DNA of 32,362 bases from CAZHOV01 sp964534315 (GTDB lineage Bacteria; Bacteroidota; Bacteroidia; Chitinophagales; Saprospiraceae): NCBI GenBank assembly GCA_964534315.1, contig CAZHOV010000050.1, positions 1 through 32,362 of the forward strand, given 5' to 3'. Both the position numbers and the translations under genes were made by a program. Below, one piece after another: positions 8,599-17,367 of the stretch. Positions within the stretch are counted from its first letter, which is position 1. Each line of letters opens with the position of its first letter. The notes below the pieces were generated by a model. It was not told the DNA's origin. It ran no database searches and worked only from the letters and a program-made list of their open reading frames with translations.

Positions 8599-9648
8599 TT
8601 AGTTAGAAAGTTTTACATTTAATTCTTCCAGGGCTTGTCTGCCACGCTCAAAGTCTGGAGCCAGATTGACCGCCTGTTGATAGTCATTTCGGGCTGCTGA
8701 GAGGTTGCCCAACAGCTCATTAGCGTATCCGCGATAGTAATAAGCCATGACAAAAGTAGGATCAACTTCGACGGCAATATTGAAATTTTCGTAAGCCTTT
8801 TGAAATTCTTTCTTATCCATATAAACTAACCCTGCATTATAATAGGCTTCTTCATTTTGAGGGTCTTTGCTCATGACAGTAGCATACACTTCCAATGCTT
8901 CTTCCAGTTTCCCCAAATGAAACAGGTGGTTGGCTTTCCCTAGGTAGCCTTCCATATTTTCTGGATCTACCCGGATCGCATTATCAAAATAACGGGTAGC
9001 AACCGGGTTTTTTTCTATATCGTAAATCGTTCCGAGAATGATCCAGGCATCGTATAGATCGGGATCCAGCTCTGCTGCTGTTTGGAAGCTTACTTTTGCT
9101 TGAGCCGTATCGCCAAGTTCGCGGTAATTTAACCCCCGCATAAAGTAACCCTCAGCATTGGTAGGATCGATATTCAAGATGCGATTGACCGTTTTTAGGG
9201 ATTCGTCCTCCTTCTTCAGGATGAGCTGGAATTCTGATAATTTTAACAAGGTAGGGATACGCTCCGGATCGACAGATACGGCCCGGTAAAGAGTATTCAG
9301 AGCAAGTTTCGATTGGTAGTAATCGAGGTATACGTCAGCCAGTAAATGCAGGTAGCCAAAATTGGTAGAATCAATAGTGAGCGCCTTTTCGAGGTCGGCT
9401 ATCGCTTCGTCATAACCTTCTTGTTCGTAGTAGAACTGAGCACGCTGAGCCAGCAGGCTGGCATCGCTGGGCGATTCGGCAATTTTTTGATTGAGTTTGC
9501 CAAGAAGTTGCTCCGTAGGTGAAACTTGTCGCTGCGCTTCAAGGTTCTTATCAGTAGAGGTGTCATTCGTGCAAGATGAAAAAAAGAAGATTGATGCCAG
9601 AAAACTGCAAAGTATTGTTAAGAGGAATGCGTTTGAGAATATTTTCAT
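8599..9648 (-). CDS. TPR-repeat lipoprotein
   Basis: A 349-residue protein with a signal sequence ending in the lipobox FSSC, so Cys26 is the predicted lipid anchor. The mature part (about 50-345) is a run of tetratricopeptide repeats with the usual spacing (A..Y...G....A, for example AYYNAGLVYMDKKEFQKAYE). Such proteins scaffold envelope complexes in Bacteroidota; no partner is identified. A weak AT-rich inverted repeat (TAACT 8591-8595 / AGTTA 8601-8605) overlaps its stop and is followed on the minus strand by T-rich sequence, so it may partly terminate before comM. Confidence 0.88.
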   Translation of the reverse strand: MKIFSNAFLLTILCSFLASIFFFSSCTNDTSTDKNLEAQRQVSPTEQLLGKLNQKIAESPSDASLLAQRAQFYYEQEGYDEAIADLEKALTIDSTNFGYLHLLADVYLDYYQSKLALNTLYRAVSVDPERIPTLLKLSEFQLILKKEDESLKTVNRILNIDPTNAEGYFMRGLNYRELGDTAQAKVSFQTAAELDPDLYDAWIILGTIYDIEKNPVATRYFDNAIRVDPENMEGYLGKANHLFHLGKLEEALEVYATVMSKDPQNEEAYYNAGLVYMDKKEFQKAYENFNIAVEVDPTFVMAYYYRGYANELLGNLSAARNDYQQAVNLAPDFERGRQALEELNVKLSN

Positions 9649-9758
9649 TTGTTACGATGATTTAAGTTGTAAGGCAAACGTTATTTCTTTAGACAATTTT
9701 CATTTGCCATATTAAAAAAACGCAAGCTTATATTTTTTATGATAAAATCAAAATCATA

Positions 9759-11369
9759 ATGATTAAACAGACCATTTGGTTGATTGGATGTTTCTTAATG
9801 TTGCATTTTATTGCAGGAGCTCAGCAATGGGAATTCGTGCATCAGATAGGAGGATTGGAGAATGACGGGGTTAATGCCTTGGAAGTATCTACGAGTCAAA
9901 TAGTAATAGGAGGTACTTTTGAAGGGGATTTATCGCTAGAAGGTACTGAATTGACGGCGGTGGGTGAGGACGATCTGTTTGTGGCGAGTTATGATCCGGA
10001 GGGAAATGTTAATTGGATTATTGCAGGTGGCGGGCCAGATGCCGAAGAGATCGCAGATCTGGTGATCGATCAGCAAGAGCATGTCATTTGTGCCGGGAGT
10101 TTTTGGTTTGATAGTCAGTTTGATACCCTTACACTAGAACCTGCTGTTGGCTCAAAAGCCATTTTTTTATTGAAATACGATACCGATGGAAATGTTGTTT
10201 GGGGTAGAGCCTTGAGTTCTCCAGGGTTGAAGTTTGCTGGCGATATAGCTACAGACCCCTCGGATAATATATACCTGACTGGATTTTTTGAAGAATCGCT
10301 CATTCTCGAGGATACCGTATTGACTTCTAACGGGACGGGAGATCTTTTTCTGGCCAGATTTAGTCCGGAAGGGCAGTTGGACTGGATTACCCAGGCAGGG
10401 ATTTTGGGTACCACCAGGGGCGAAAGTCTTCGTGTGGATGAAACGGGTAATAGTTATGTGGGTGGTATCTATCAAGGGAGGGTAGCTTTCGGGGAGGATA
10501 CCATTCAAACGAATACACCTGATAATGATATATTTCTGGCCAAATTTGATGCAGAAGGAATTCCGGCGTGGGGGCGAAAAGCGGGCGGTGTTTTTGACGA
10601 TAAATGTGAAGCGATTGAACTGGATGAGGATGGAAATATCTATATGACGGGGACTTATTTCGGGTTAATGAGGCTAAGCGACGATATCTTTATTCAAACG
10701 CCAGGGAATAATGAGAATTTTTTCCTTCTAAAATACCAAAATGACGGGACCCCACTCTGGGCCAGATCGCTGGGCGAATCGGGCTTTGAGAATGGGCGGG
10801 ATATATCCCTTTCAGGGAACTGGCTGTTATTAACTGGTTTTTTTAATGAATCTTTTTCTATTGACGGCGTGACCCTCGCACAAGGTGCCGGCAACTTTGA
10901 TACCTTTATTGCCGCTTTGGATTTGGATGGCCAACTACGGTTTTTAAAAGCGTTGAGAGGATCAGAACTCGCTCTTGGAGAGGAAATTTTTATTACCGAG
11001 GCGTTACGTATTTTTCATGCCGGGAGTTTCAGTCAAGAGATCAGTTATGACGGAGAGGTGTTGACCGCTACCGGAGCATTTGATATTTACTGGGGCTTGA
11101 TGAATGCCGGTCTCACCCCATTAGTAGACATAGAGAAAGTAATTGCATTGAAGGTTTTTCCAAATCCGGCTTCCAGTCAACTTGTTATTGAAACCGATTT
11201 GACTTTTTATACAATTGCCATTTGGGATTTGAGCGGCCGAAGGGTTTTACAGTGCAGTAATTGTCAAATGATTGATATTCAGCACTTATCCGAAGGGGTA
11301 TACACCTTACAACTCGATGATGGAGCAGGTACTCAAACGTTTGTTAAGTTTGTAAAAAGCAATCATTAA
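9759..11369 (+). CDS. T9SS-secreted protein with SBBP-like propeller repeats
   Basis: A 536-residue protein with a signal peptide (about 1-21, AGAQQ). Its body is made of repeated units of about 50-60 residues of the form GN.Y.TG.F...L..D....LFLARFSPEG, like the SBBP (seven-bladed beta-propeller) repeats. From residue 466 it carries a type A sorting domain: VFPNPASSQ, the central IWDLSGR and the end TFVKFVKSNH. This predicts export by the type IX secretion system and attachment to the surface or release; the ligand is unknown. It is a single-gene unit closed by a terminator at 11377. Confidence 0.85.
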   Translation: MIKQTIWLIGCFLMLHFIAGAQQWEFVHQIGGLENDGVNALEVSTSQIVIGGTFEGDLSLEGTELTAVGEDDLFVASYDPEGNVNWIIAGGGPDAEEIADLVIDQQEHVICAGSFWFDSQFDTLTLEPAVGSKAIFLLKYDTDGNVVWGRALSSPGLKFAGDIATDPSDNIYLTGFFEESLILEDTVLTSNGTGDLFLARFSPEGQLDWITQAGILGTTRGESLRVDETGNSYVGGIYQGRVAFGEDTIQTNTPDNDIFLAKFDAEGIPAWGRKAGGVFDDKCEAIELDEDGNIYMTGTYFGLMRLSDDIFIQTPGNNENFFLLKYQNDGTPLWARSLGESGFENGRDISLSGNWLLLTGFFNESFSIDGVTLAQGAGNFDTFIAALDLDGQLRFLKALRGSELALGEEIFITEALRIFHAGSFSQEISYDGEVLTATGAFDIYWGLMNAGLTPLVDIEKVIALKVFPNPASSQLVIETDLTFYTIAIWDLSGRRVLQCSNCQMIDIQHLSEGVYTLQLDDGAGTQTFVKFVKSNH

Positions 11370-11376
11370 TACCTCT

Positions 11377-11412
11377 GAGTCATCTCAAAATTTGGGATGA
11401 CTCATATTTTTT
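11377..11412 (+). terminator. Rho-independent terminator after the T9SS protein gene
   Basis: GAGTCATC at 11377-11384 pairs perfectly with GATGACTC at 11396-11403 across an 11-nt loop. It is followed by ATATTTTTT (11404-11412). It sits 8 bp after the stop at 11369. Confidence 0.8.
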
Positions 11413-11443
11413 AGTTATTTAGTACATTCCAAAATAATACCCA

Positions 11444-12145
11444 ATGAGTACTGCCGGACCGAAAGCCCATTTATTGTATGTAGAGGATGATGAAAGTTTA
11501 AGTTTCGTCACAAAAGATAACCTTGAACTGCAGGGATATGAAATTACCTACTGCTCCGACGGAGGAGAGGCGATGAAGGTGATAAAAGACGAGCGGTTTG
11601 ATCTTTGTATACTAGACGTGATGCTTCCGGAAATCGACGGCTTTACATTAGCCAAAGAGATCAGGAAGATCAACAGGGATATTCCCATCATTTTCCTTAC
11701 GGCCAAATCGTTAAAAGAAGACCGGATACATGGATTGAAGATTGGAGGCGATGATTACATCACCAAGCCATTTAGCATAGAAGAATTAATCTTAAAAATT
11801 GAAATCTTTCTCCGAAGAAGCAAGATATCTCCTTCGAAGACAGATATCTCTTCTTTTACGCTGGGCACTTACCAATTTGATCACAAGAACTTGCATTTGA
11901 AACACGATACGTTTGAAAAGCAACTTACCCAAAAGGAAGCAGATTTGTTGAGATTATTTATTCTTCACAAAAATGAGGTATTGAAGAGAGCGACTATCTT
12001 GGAGGAGTTGTGGGGGGAGAACGATTATTTTTTAGGAAGAAGCCTGGACGTTTTTATTTCCCGACTTCGAAAATATCTGAAAGAAGATGATCGAATTAAG
12101 GTTGAGAATATTCATGGGGTCGGTTTTCGTTTAGTGGCGCCATAG
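11444..12145 (+). CDS. OmpR/PhoB-type response regulator, orphan
   Basis: A 233-residue two-domain regulator. The receiver domain (about 8-122) has the acidic pocket Glu14/Asp15/Asp16, phosphoacceptor Asp58 (LCILDVMLP), Thr86 and Lys108 (ITKPF). The C-terminal winged-helix DNA-binding domain (about 135-232) ends in the typical HGVGFRL. It probably controls transcription after phosphorylation by a histidine kinase, but no kinase gene lies in the window. The gene is bounded upstream by a terminator and overlaps tail-to-tail by 34 bp the TPR-CHAT gene on the other strand, with the overlap inside its conserved last strand. Confidence 0.93.
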   Translation: MSTAGPKAHLLYVEDDESLSFVTKDNLELQGYEITYCSDGGEAMKVIKDERFDLCILDVMLPEIDGFTLAKEIRKINRDIPIIFLTAKSLKEDRIHGLKIGGDDYITKPFSIEELILKIEIFLRRSKISPSKTDISSFTLGTYQFDHKNLHLKHDTFEKQLTQKEADLLRLFILHKNEVLKRATILEELWGENDYFLGRSLDVFISRLRKYLKEDDRIKVENIHGVGFRLVAP

Positions 12146-15100
12146 ATGATGTAGATACCCAACCCTAACAAGATTAAAAGAGCACCTCCCGCTGCATACC
12201 ATATCCACATGGGAAAAGGAGAAGTATAATTTAAATATATAGGCGTATCCTCACCAAATTGCACTAGAGCAGCCCAGTAAAACGGATGTGAAAAAGCTTT
12301 ATCTGCTTTTTTTAGGTAATTTAATTTTGCCTTCCTTAAGGCTTCGGATTTAGGTAGATTATCCTTTAGATTGTAAAAATAGTCGGAGATTATCTTTTTA
12401 TTTGATGCATCATTGATCTGCCAAAGGCTCATAGTAACGCTGGGTACGCCGGCATAGGAAAACCCCCTCGCCAGGCTGATGACGCCTTCTCCCCGAACGA
12501 GTTTCCCCATATCGGTATTGCAAGCGCTTAGTAGGGCTAATTGGGCGCTTAGTTCCATGTTGAACAATTCGTGCGTATGAAGGGCAAAATTGTTCTGATC
12601 TGCTGTTTGGTTGGTAAATATCAGTTTGGATTGATAGGGCCATTGATCGTTAAGAAAGGCATGCATAGCCAGATGGAGGATTTTTGCATCAGGAGCTATG
12701 GAAGTAAAAAGCTCTTTAGAAGCATTGTTTCCGAAGTACCCCTGGCCATCAAAAATTCTGGCTCCATATTCTACCTCTTCAGAATTGTAATTCAGGTTGC
12801 CGGGGATTGTCCGATCTCCCGAAATGGTGACTTCGGCAGCCAACGGGGTTTCATAGGAAGGAGCAAACCCCAGGTATTTATAAGGATAAAACAACCTCCT
12901 TCGCCTATTAGAAAGAGCAGATAATCCATGATCATAAAAAATAGAATAAGATTTCAGGAGAAAGGGGAGCTTTGAATAAGGAAGTTCTTTTTCTACTTTC
13001 TGGGTAATCAGTATTTCTGCCGGGATATAATTTAGAATTCCGTCGGGATTAATTTGTATCGTTTTTACAGATTTGGGAAGCGAATCGATGACTTCCTTGA
13101 ATATTTGTTGATAAAGAGTGTAAGATAATTCTGTAAATTGTCGATATACCTGAGGCCCCTTTTCCTGAATCCTGTTCTGGTCTTTAAGTATTCGGATAAA
13201 GGTACTGGCTAATGGCTGTAGGTCAAGGATATTAGACAGTTTTTTCCACTGATATCCTTCCTCGGAAAGAGAAATAATATGCAAGGTGCTGTCTCCCCAA
13301 AAGGTCTGTAAAATAGCAGATTGACTTTTTGTAGCATTTTCTTTAAGATCCTTAAAATCAGGTTTTTGCTCTTCGAGTGCAATTTGGAAATAAGAGGGAT
13401 AAGACCTTTTGAGTTTTCTTTTTAAAGCTTGATGCGCCTTTTGCAGGGAAAAAAGTTTCTCCTTCCAGATATTTTGGGTGATCATCAAAGAAGAATCCGC
13501 TTCAGGATGTTGATAGAGTTCCCAGAGTTGATTTCGATAATAGGAAAGTTCTTGTCTAAGCCTTCTTTCTTTTTCGAGTAAGCTATCTGGAATACCACTG
13601 AACTGGAGACTATTGTCGAGTCGAAGATGTTGTTTTAATAAGACAGATCTACTCCTTTCAGATAGTTCCAGTGCTTTTTCGGCAAAGATAGGGTCTGCTG
13701 TCAGTTCATACAGATGATAAGCGAGGGAAAGCGCTTCTTCGAAAAGCGAAAAAGAGCGTTCAAACCATAAAATTGTAGAAGTTTGTTGATAATTATTGAT
13801 TAGATAGGAAAAGACGTCTAGAGCGCTATAATATTGATCCAGCGCTTTTTTTAGCTGATCGATGGTTGCTCCTTCGATAGCAGCTTCTTTATGATGCTGG
13901 CCAATGGCATGGTAGATGTCCATTGCAACCGGGTGATTGAACGTAAATTCATTTTCAGAAGTAGTCCTGTTTTTTTCTACAGGTAACGCTTTTAATGCGC
14001 AATTGAATTGGAAAAACGCGCTGTCTTGATCACCCTGGATTTCGTAGAGTTTGCCAAGATCAAAATACGCTTTGGAAAGTTCTGGATGTTCACCTTGAAA
14101 AATAGATTCCTGGATAATAATAGCAGCCTGAAAGTAGGTTTTTGCTTCTTCGTATAGGAACTGGGCCTGATAAATTTTTCCTAGTAGGTTATATGTTTTT
14201 GCTACTGCTAGATGCTGGTCTCCAAGATTTTGGAGAAAAAATTTATTGGCGAGTTTGGCCTGGAAGATAGCTCTCCGGTAAGCTCCTGTCTCCAGCAGCA
14301 GTTTGCTTAGGTCGTACCGTATATTTGCTAATTCAATATCGTTGGGGTCTAGAATTTGTTCAAAAAGTTTTAGTGCTTCTGAGAGAGCGTCTTGCGCTTT
14401 TTTAAGGTCGCCCTTTTCTTGATAGATCCTACTTGTTTCCTGAACAGCTCTTGCATAACCTACATTTATAATCCCGGGGGTGTCCTGAAAACCTGCTTTT
14501 ACTTTTTCAAGAATTTCGAGTGATTTTATGAGGTTACCTGTTTTTTGAAAGAGGATAGCCTGATCCTGATAGGTATCAAGGGTTAGGTCGTGATTGCTTC
14601 CAAGTTGCGACTCCTGGATTTCGATGGCTTTATCAAATAATTCGAATGCCCTTTGATATTGACCCTTATTTGAATAGATCTTGGCAATATTTTTATAACT
14701 AAATGACAGGAAAAGGGTTTTTTCGCCTTTGGATGATTTCAATAATTGGATCTCTTGATTAAAATATCGGAGAGCTTTATCGTAATCTCCTCTTATTTTA
14801 TGGATCATTCCAATGAACCCCAGTGTTCGTCCTTTCATAGCTAACGATTCCTGCCCGTCAAGTTGGTCGAGTATTTCCAATGCTTTTTGGTGGAATTTCA
14901 AAGCTTCCGCATAATTACTGGTTTGGTTGCTTTCGATGGCTGCCATGAGATTATAAAGGCGGGCAATTTCCAACTGATGCTTACCTCTTTTGTTTAACCC
15001 CTCCTTCAATGATTGTTGGGTGAGCGATTTAGCTTCGATGAATTGTCCTTTTTGAAGCCAAATTTTTGCAATATGACTATTGGAGAGTAAATAACCAGGC

Positions 15101-15291
15101 CAGTAGTTGCTCCGCTTAAAAAGCGCTCTGGCTTTTAAATATTGATTTTCAGCCTTATCCAGTTCCATCATTTTTCTCAAACTGTCTCCTTGTTGCACCA
15201 AGGCAAAAGCATAGGAGGTGTCCACCTGTGAAAAGGTATTCATCACAGGGGTGACATAAAGAAAAATAAGAAGGAAAATGATTCGGTACAT
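12112..15291 (-). CDS. Exported TPR-CHAT domain protein with C-terminal membrane helix
   Basis: A 1059-residue protein. A signal peptide (about 1-21) precedes at least eight tetratricopeptide repeats (about 30-440) with TPR motifs such as AKIYSNKGQYQRAFELFDKA, then a helical linker (450-640) and a CHAT caspase-like peptidase domain (about 655-1015). The catalytic pair is visible: His877 in HLAMHA and Cys924 in LSACNT. A hydrophobic segment at about 1029-1050 with a KRK tail after it predicts a C-terminal membrane anchor. CHAT domains are clan CD cysteine peptidases; substrates are mostly unknown. The topology suggests a periplasmic protease held in the inner membrane with a TPR sensor part (inference). 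It is a single gene, convergent with the orphan response regulator. Confidence 0.9.
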   Translation of the reverse strand: MYRIIFLLIFLYVTPVMNTFSQVDTSYAFALVQQGDSLRKMMELDKAENQYLKARALFKRSNYWPGYLLSNSHIAKIWLQKGQFIEAKSLTQQSLKEGLNKRGKHQLEIARLYNLMAAIESNQTSNYAEALKFHQKALEILDQLDGQESLAMKGRTLGFIGMIHKIRGDYDKALRYFNQEIQLLKSSKGEKTLFLSFSYKNIAKIYSNKGQYQRAFELFDKAIEIQESQLGSNHDLTLDTYQDQAILFQKTGNLIKSLEILEKVKAGFQDTPGIINVGYARAVQETSRIYQEKGDLKKAQDALSEALKLFEQILDPNDIELANIRYDLSKLLLETGAYRRAIFQAKLANKFFLQNLGDQHLAVAKTYNLLGKIYQAQFLYEEAKTYFQAAIIIQESIFQGEHPELSKAYFDLGKLYEIQGDQDSAFFQFNCALKALPVEKNRTTSENEFTFNHPVAMDIYHAIGQHHKEAAIEGATIDQLKKALDQYYSALDVFSYLINNYQQTSTILWFERSFSLFEEALSLAYHLYELTADPIFAEKALELSERSRSVLLKQHLRLDNSLQFSGIPDSLLEKERRLRQELSYYRNQLWELYQHPEADSSLMITQNIWKEKLFSLQKAHQALKRKLKRSYPSYFQIALEEQKPDFKDLKENATKSQSAILQTFWGDSTLHIISLSEEGYQWKKLSNILDLQPLASTFIRILKDQNRIQEKGPQVYRQFTELSYTLYQQIFKEVIDSLPKSVKTIQINPDGILNYIPAEILITQKVEKELPYSKLPFLLKSYSIFYDHGLSALSNRRRRLFYPYKYLGFAPSYETPLAAEVTISGDRTIPGNLNYNSEEVEYGARIFDGQGYFGNNASKELFTSIAPDAKILHLAMHAFLNDQWPYQSKLIFTNQTADQNNFALHTHELFNMELSAQLALLSACNTDMGKLVRGEGVISLARGFSYAGVPSVTMSLWQINDASNKKIISDYFYNLKDNLPKSEALRKAKLNYLKKADKAFSHPFYWAALVQFGEDTPIYLNYTSPFPMWIWYAAGGALLILLGLGIYIIYGATKRKPTP

Positions 15292-15835
15292 TCTGTTTGT
15301 TCAGCTTAGTAAAACATAATTAGCAAACCACCATTGTGTGTAAAATGTGTCGGTTCGTTTTAATATCCTAATCTATTCAATTTGACGTTTAAAATCACCA
15401 CTTAATACGACTTTACTGAAGAAATGTTGTTATTTATAAGCGATCTTTTTTCATACAATTGGGACATTTTTCATAGGTCATTTTCATTGATTTTTAAAAT
15501 TATTCAAAACAGGATAAAAAAGGTGTAAAATAAGAGAATCTACATTCAAAAAATAAGTCAAATCACAAAAAAGGATAAGTAAATTTTTTTTGGCAAGGTT
15601 TTGGCGATTATCTGATTATAAATATTGATTTGAGCTAATTTAAGTGTTAAAGTGAAGCAAGTAAAACTGTGAAAGTACAATTGAAAAGAAATTTGAAAGC
15701 TATTTTAATCGTTTCCCCAAATAGAGGGGATGAAAAAAGGTTATGTTTGAAGAGAAAAACCATACATTTTCGGGTAACGAATTTTTTTCTGAAGAAATAA
15801 TTCAATAGACTGACTTTTAGATAAAAAAAATAATC
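15292..15835. other. Long AT-rich intergenic region between divergent genes
   Basis: 544 bp between the divergent TPR-CHAT and DUF4783 genes, with no convincing protein. It holds a sigma-54-like element at 15591-15606 and a small hairpin, TCCCC (15714-15718) with GGGGA (15726-15730). A GTG-started 43-codon frame at 15669-15800 is open but lysine-rich and resembles nothing I know. The length suggests regulated promoters or an untranslated RNA, but nothing more specific is visible. Confidence 0.4.
15591..15606 (+). promoter_or_regulatory. Possible sigma-54 (RpoN) promoter
   Basis: TGGCAAGGTTTTGGCG has the GG and GC dinucleotides spaced 12 nt apart, as in the -24/-12 consensus TGGCAC-N5-TTGC, with mismatches at the sixth base and at one T of TTGC. 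It would give a leader of about 220 nt for the DUF4783 gene. A single match in AT-rich sequence is weak evidence. Confidence 0.2.
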
Positions 15836-16216
15836 ATGAAAATCTTGTCCTTATTTGCGCTAACTATTGCTGTGTTTTGTTCTGAAGGGCTTAATTTAGA
15901 GGATATTTCCAGGGCTTTGAGAAATGGAGATGTCGACACATTGGCAAAATATTTTGATGACCAGTTAGAACTGGCCATTGTCAATGAAGAAGACATTTAT
16001 TCAAAAGATGTCGCCAAGGAGAAAGTCCGGCAGTTCTTTGCAAGAAACAAACCGAGTTCTTTTAATCAGATTCACAAAGGACAGTCAAAAGGTAATGCCT
16101 CTCATTATTGTATCGGGAATTTAAAGACGACCTCCAGTACCTATCGAGTGTATATTTATATGAAAAAAGAACGAGATCGCTATTGGATTAAGGAGCTACG
16201 TTTTGATAAGGAATAG
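15836..16216 (+). CDS. DUF4783 family exported protein
   Basis: A 126-residue protein with a short signal peptide-like N-terminus (about 1-17), then a small NTF2-like fold of the DUF4783 family. Family features are the opening ISRALRNGDVDTLAKYFDD, the middle KEKVRQFFARNKP, and the closing strands RVYIYMKKERDRYWIKELRF. DUF4783 is a Bacteroidota-restricted family of unknown function. ATG15836 follows an A-rich leader. It ends 5 bp from the convergent TIGR02757 gene. Confidence 0.85.
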   Translation: MKILSLFALTIAVFCSEGLNLEDISRALRNGDVDTLAKYFDDQLELAIVNEEDIYSKDVAKEKVRQFFARNKPSSFNQIHKGQSKGNASHYCIGNLKTTSSTYRVYIYMKKERDRYWIKELRFDKE

Positions 16217-16221
16217 GTTGA

Positions 16222-17010
16222 TTATTTAAGTTTTTCCAATACCCCTAATCCAAATAGAGCGAAGTCATATTTTACGGGATCTACGGCATCAAATTGCCGG
16301 AGGTTGGCGGTCAGTTCTAAGACAGCAGCCCAATCTGTTTGCTTTCTGGACAACAAGCCCAATTTACGGGCGGTATGATCTACATGGACATCAAGAGGAA
16401 TCAGTAACTGAGCGGGCTTGATGTTCTTCCACACTCCGAAATCTACTCCTCTGTTATCTTTTCTTACCATCCATCTTAAGAACATGTTCAATCGTTTACA
16501 AGTGGACTTTCGCTCAGGAGTGGCGACGTGTTTTCTGGTCCTGGCAGGTGCGTCAGGGGCGTCAAAAAATAGATGATGAAAATTTTTCAAGCCTTCTTCT
16601 ATGGTTTCGGAATGGGGGGTTACACCTCTCAGGAACGCTGCTTCCAGAGAAGCATTCTGCCGGTAATATTGCTGGAAAAACTCCAGAAAATAAAGAGTGT
16701 CGACAGGTTGAAAGGTCCGGTGTTTAAAGTGTTCAAACCTTTTCCTATCCTTTTCTCGGTGGTTTAATACGAAATCATGGGGTGCGCCATCCATTAGCGT
16801 AACCAATTCATTTGCTTTCTGAATGATCGTTTGCCTGCGGCCCCACGAGAGCATAGCCGTCCAAAATCCTATGATCTCGATATCCTGAAGTTTGGAAAAT
16901 TGGTGGGGAATGGAGATAGGGTCATCCGAGATAAATTCAATGGTGTTATAATGGTTGAAATGAAAGTCCAGAAAAGCTTGTAATGTTTCCTTATTATTAA
17001 TTTCGTTCAT
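16222..17010 (-). CDS. TIGR02757 family (DUF2400) protein
   Basis: A 262-residue protein matching the TIGR02757 family along its length: DPISIPHQFSKLQDIEI near residue 45, GFWTAMLSWGRR, the middle YYRQNASLEAAF and the C-terminal PLDVHVDHTARKLGLL and PVKYDFALFGLGV. Members are cytoplasmic, widespread in Bacteroidota and some other phyla, and of unknown function; the late PLDVHVDHTARKLGL segment recalls helix-hairpin-helix DNA glycosylases, which is only a resemblance. It is transcribed toward the DUF4783 gene, with a 5-bp gap between stop codons. The 357-bp region upstream separates it from a glycosyltransferase gene on the same strand. Confidence 0.88.
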   Translation of the reverse strand: MNEINNKETLQAFLDFHFNHYNTIEFISDDPISIPHQFSKLQDIEIIGFWTAMLSWGRRQTIIQKANELVTLMDGAPHDFVLNHREKDRKRFEHFKHRTFQPVDTLYFLEFFQQYYRQNASLEAAFLRGVTPHSETIEEGLKNFHHLFFDAPDAPARTRKHVATPERKSTCKRLNMFLRWMVRKDNRGVDFGVWKNIKPAQLLIPLDVHVDHTARKLGLLSRKQTDWAAVLELTANLRQFDAVDPVKYDFALFGLGVLEKLK

Positions 17011-17198
17011 CTTTCTTAAATAAGCTTGAAAATATTATCGGTTTCAGGAGTAATCTGTCTTATCGGGCATTGAAAAAACTATTGTTAACTAACAAAAAGC
17101 AGCAAATAAGCCTTTTCAATCGTTTTTCTCCCAAACATACGTAAGGACTTAAACAATCAAAAGTCCATTCCTGATAACAAAATCATTTAAATCCTGTT

Positions 17199-17285
17199 AT
17201 GACCGCCACAATAACGTATACATTAGTACTTGCCGCCATTTATTTTTTGAGGAAAGCTTTTTTGTCATTGAGTAATGAAAAATAA
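17199..17285 (+). CDS. Possible 28-residue single-helix membrane peptide
   Basis: ATG17199 opens a 28-codon frame reading MTATITYTLVLAAIYFLRKA and ending FLSLSNEK. It has one hydrophobic helix followed by Arg-Lys, a shape shared with very small membrane proteins such as the N-terminal part of FeoB-associated proteins, but without their Cys tail. There is no clear ribosome site or promoter, and the frame lies antisense to the T-rich tail of the neighbouring terminator. It may be chance. Confidence 0.2.
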   Translation: MTATITYTLVLAAIYFLRKAFLSLSNEK

Positions 17286-17286
17286 C

Positions 17287-17317
17287 CCCCGGATAGAGAT
17301 TTCCGAAAGGGCCGGGG
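17287..17317 (-). terminator. Probable terminator of the family 2 glycosyltransferase gene
   Basis: CCCCGG (17287-17292) pairs with CCGGGG (17312-17317). Read on the minus strand the stem is followed by GTTATTTTTC, as in an intrinsic terminator. It lies 50 bp after the stop of the 17368-18159 gene. The loop of 19 nt is long. Confidence 0.5.
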
Positions 17318-17367
17318 CGTATTCAAACGCTTAGAGCAGAGCTGAGAAAATCCTTTTAGCCGCTGTT

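Larger units (their letters stand above)
17011..17367. other. Intergenic region with terminator and one possible small ORF
   Basis: 357 bp between the glycosyltransferase and TIGR02757 genes, both on the minus strand. It contains the probable glycosyltransferase terminator (17287-17317), a perfect 6-bp hairpin GGACTT/AAGTCC at 17145-17166, and a possible 28-codon plus-strand ORF at 17199-17285. Confidence 0.4.

Noticed and set aside
15669..15800. GTG-started 43-codon ORF
   Set aside because: Lys/Arg-rich, no ribosome site and no recognised motif; likely chance in AT-rich sequence.
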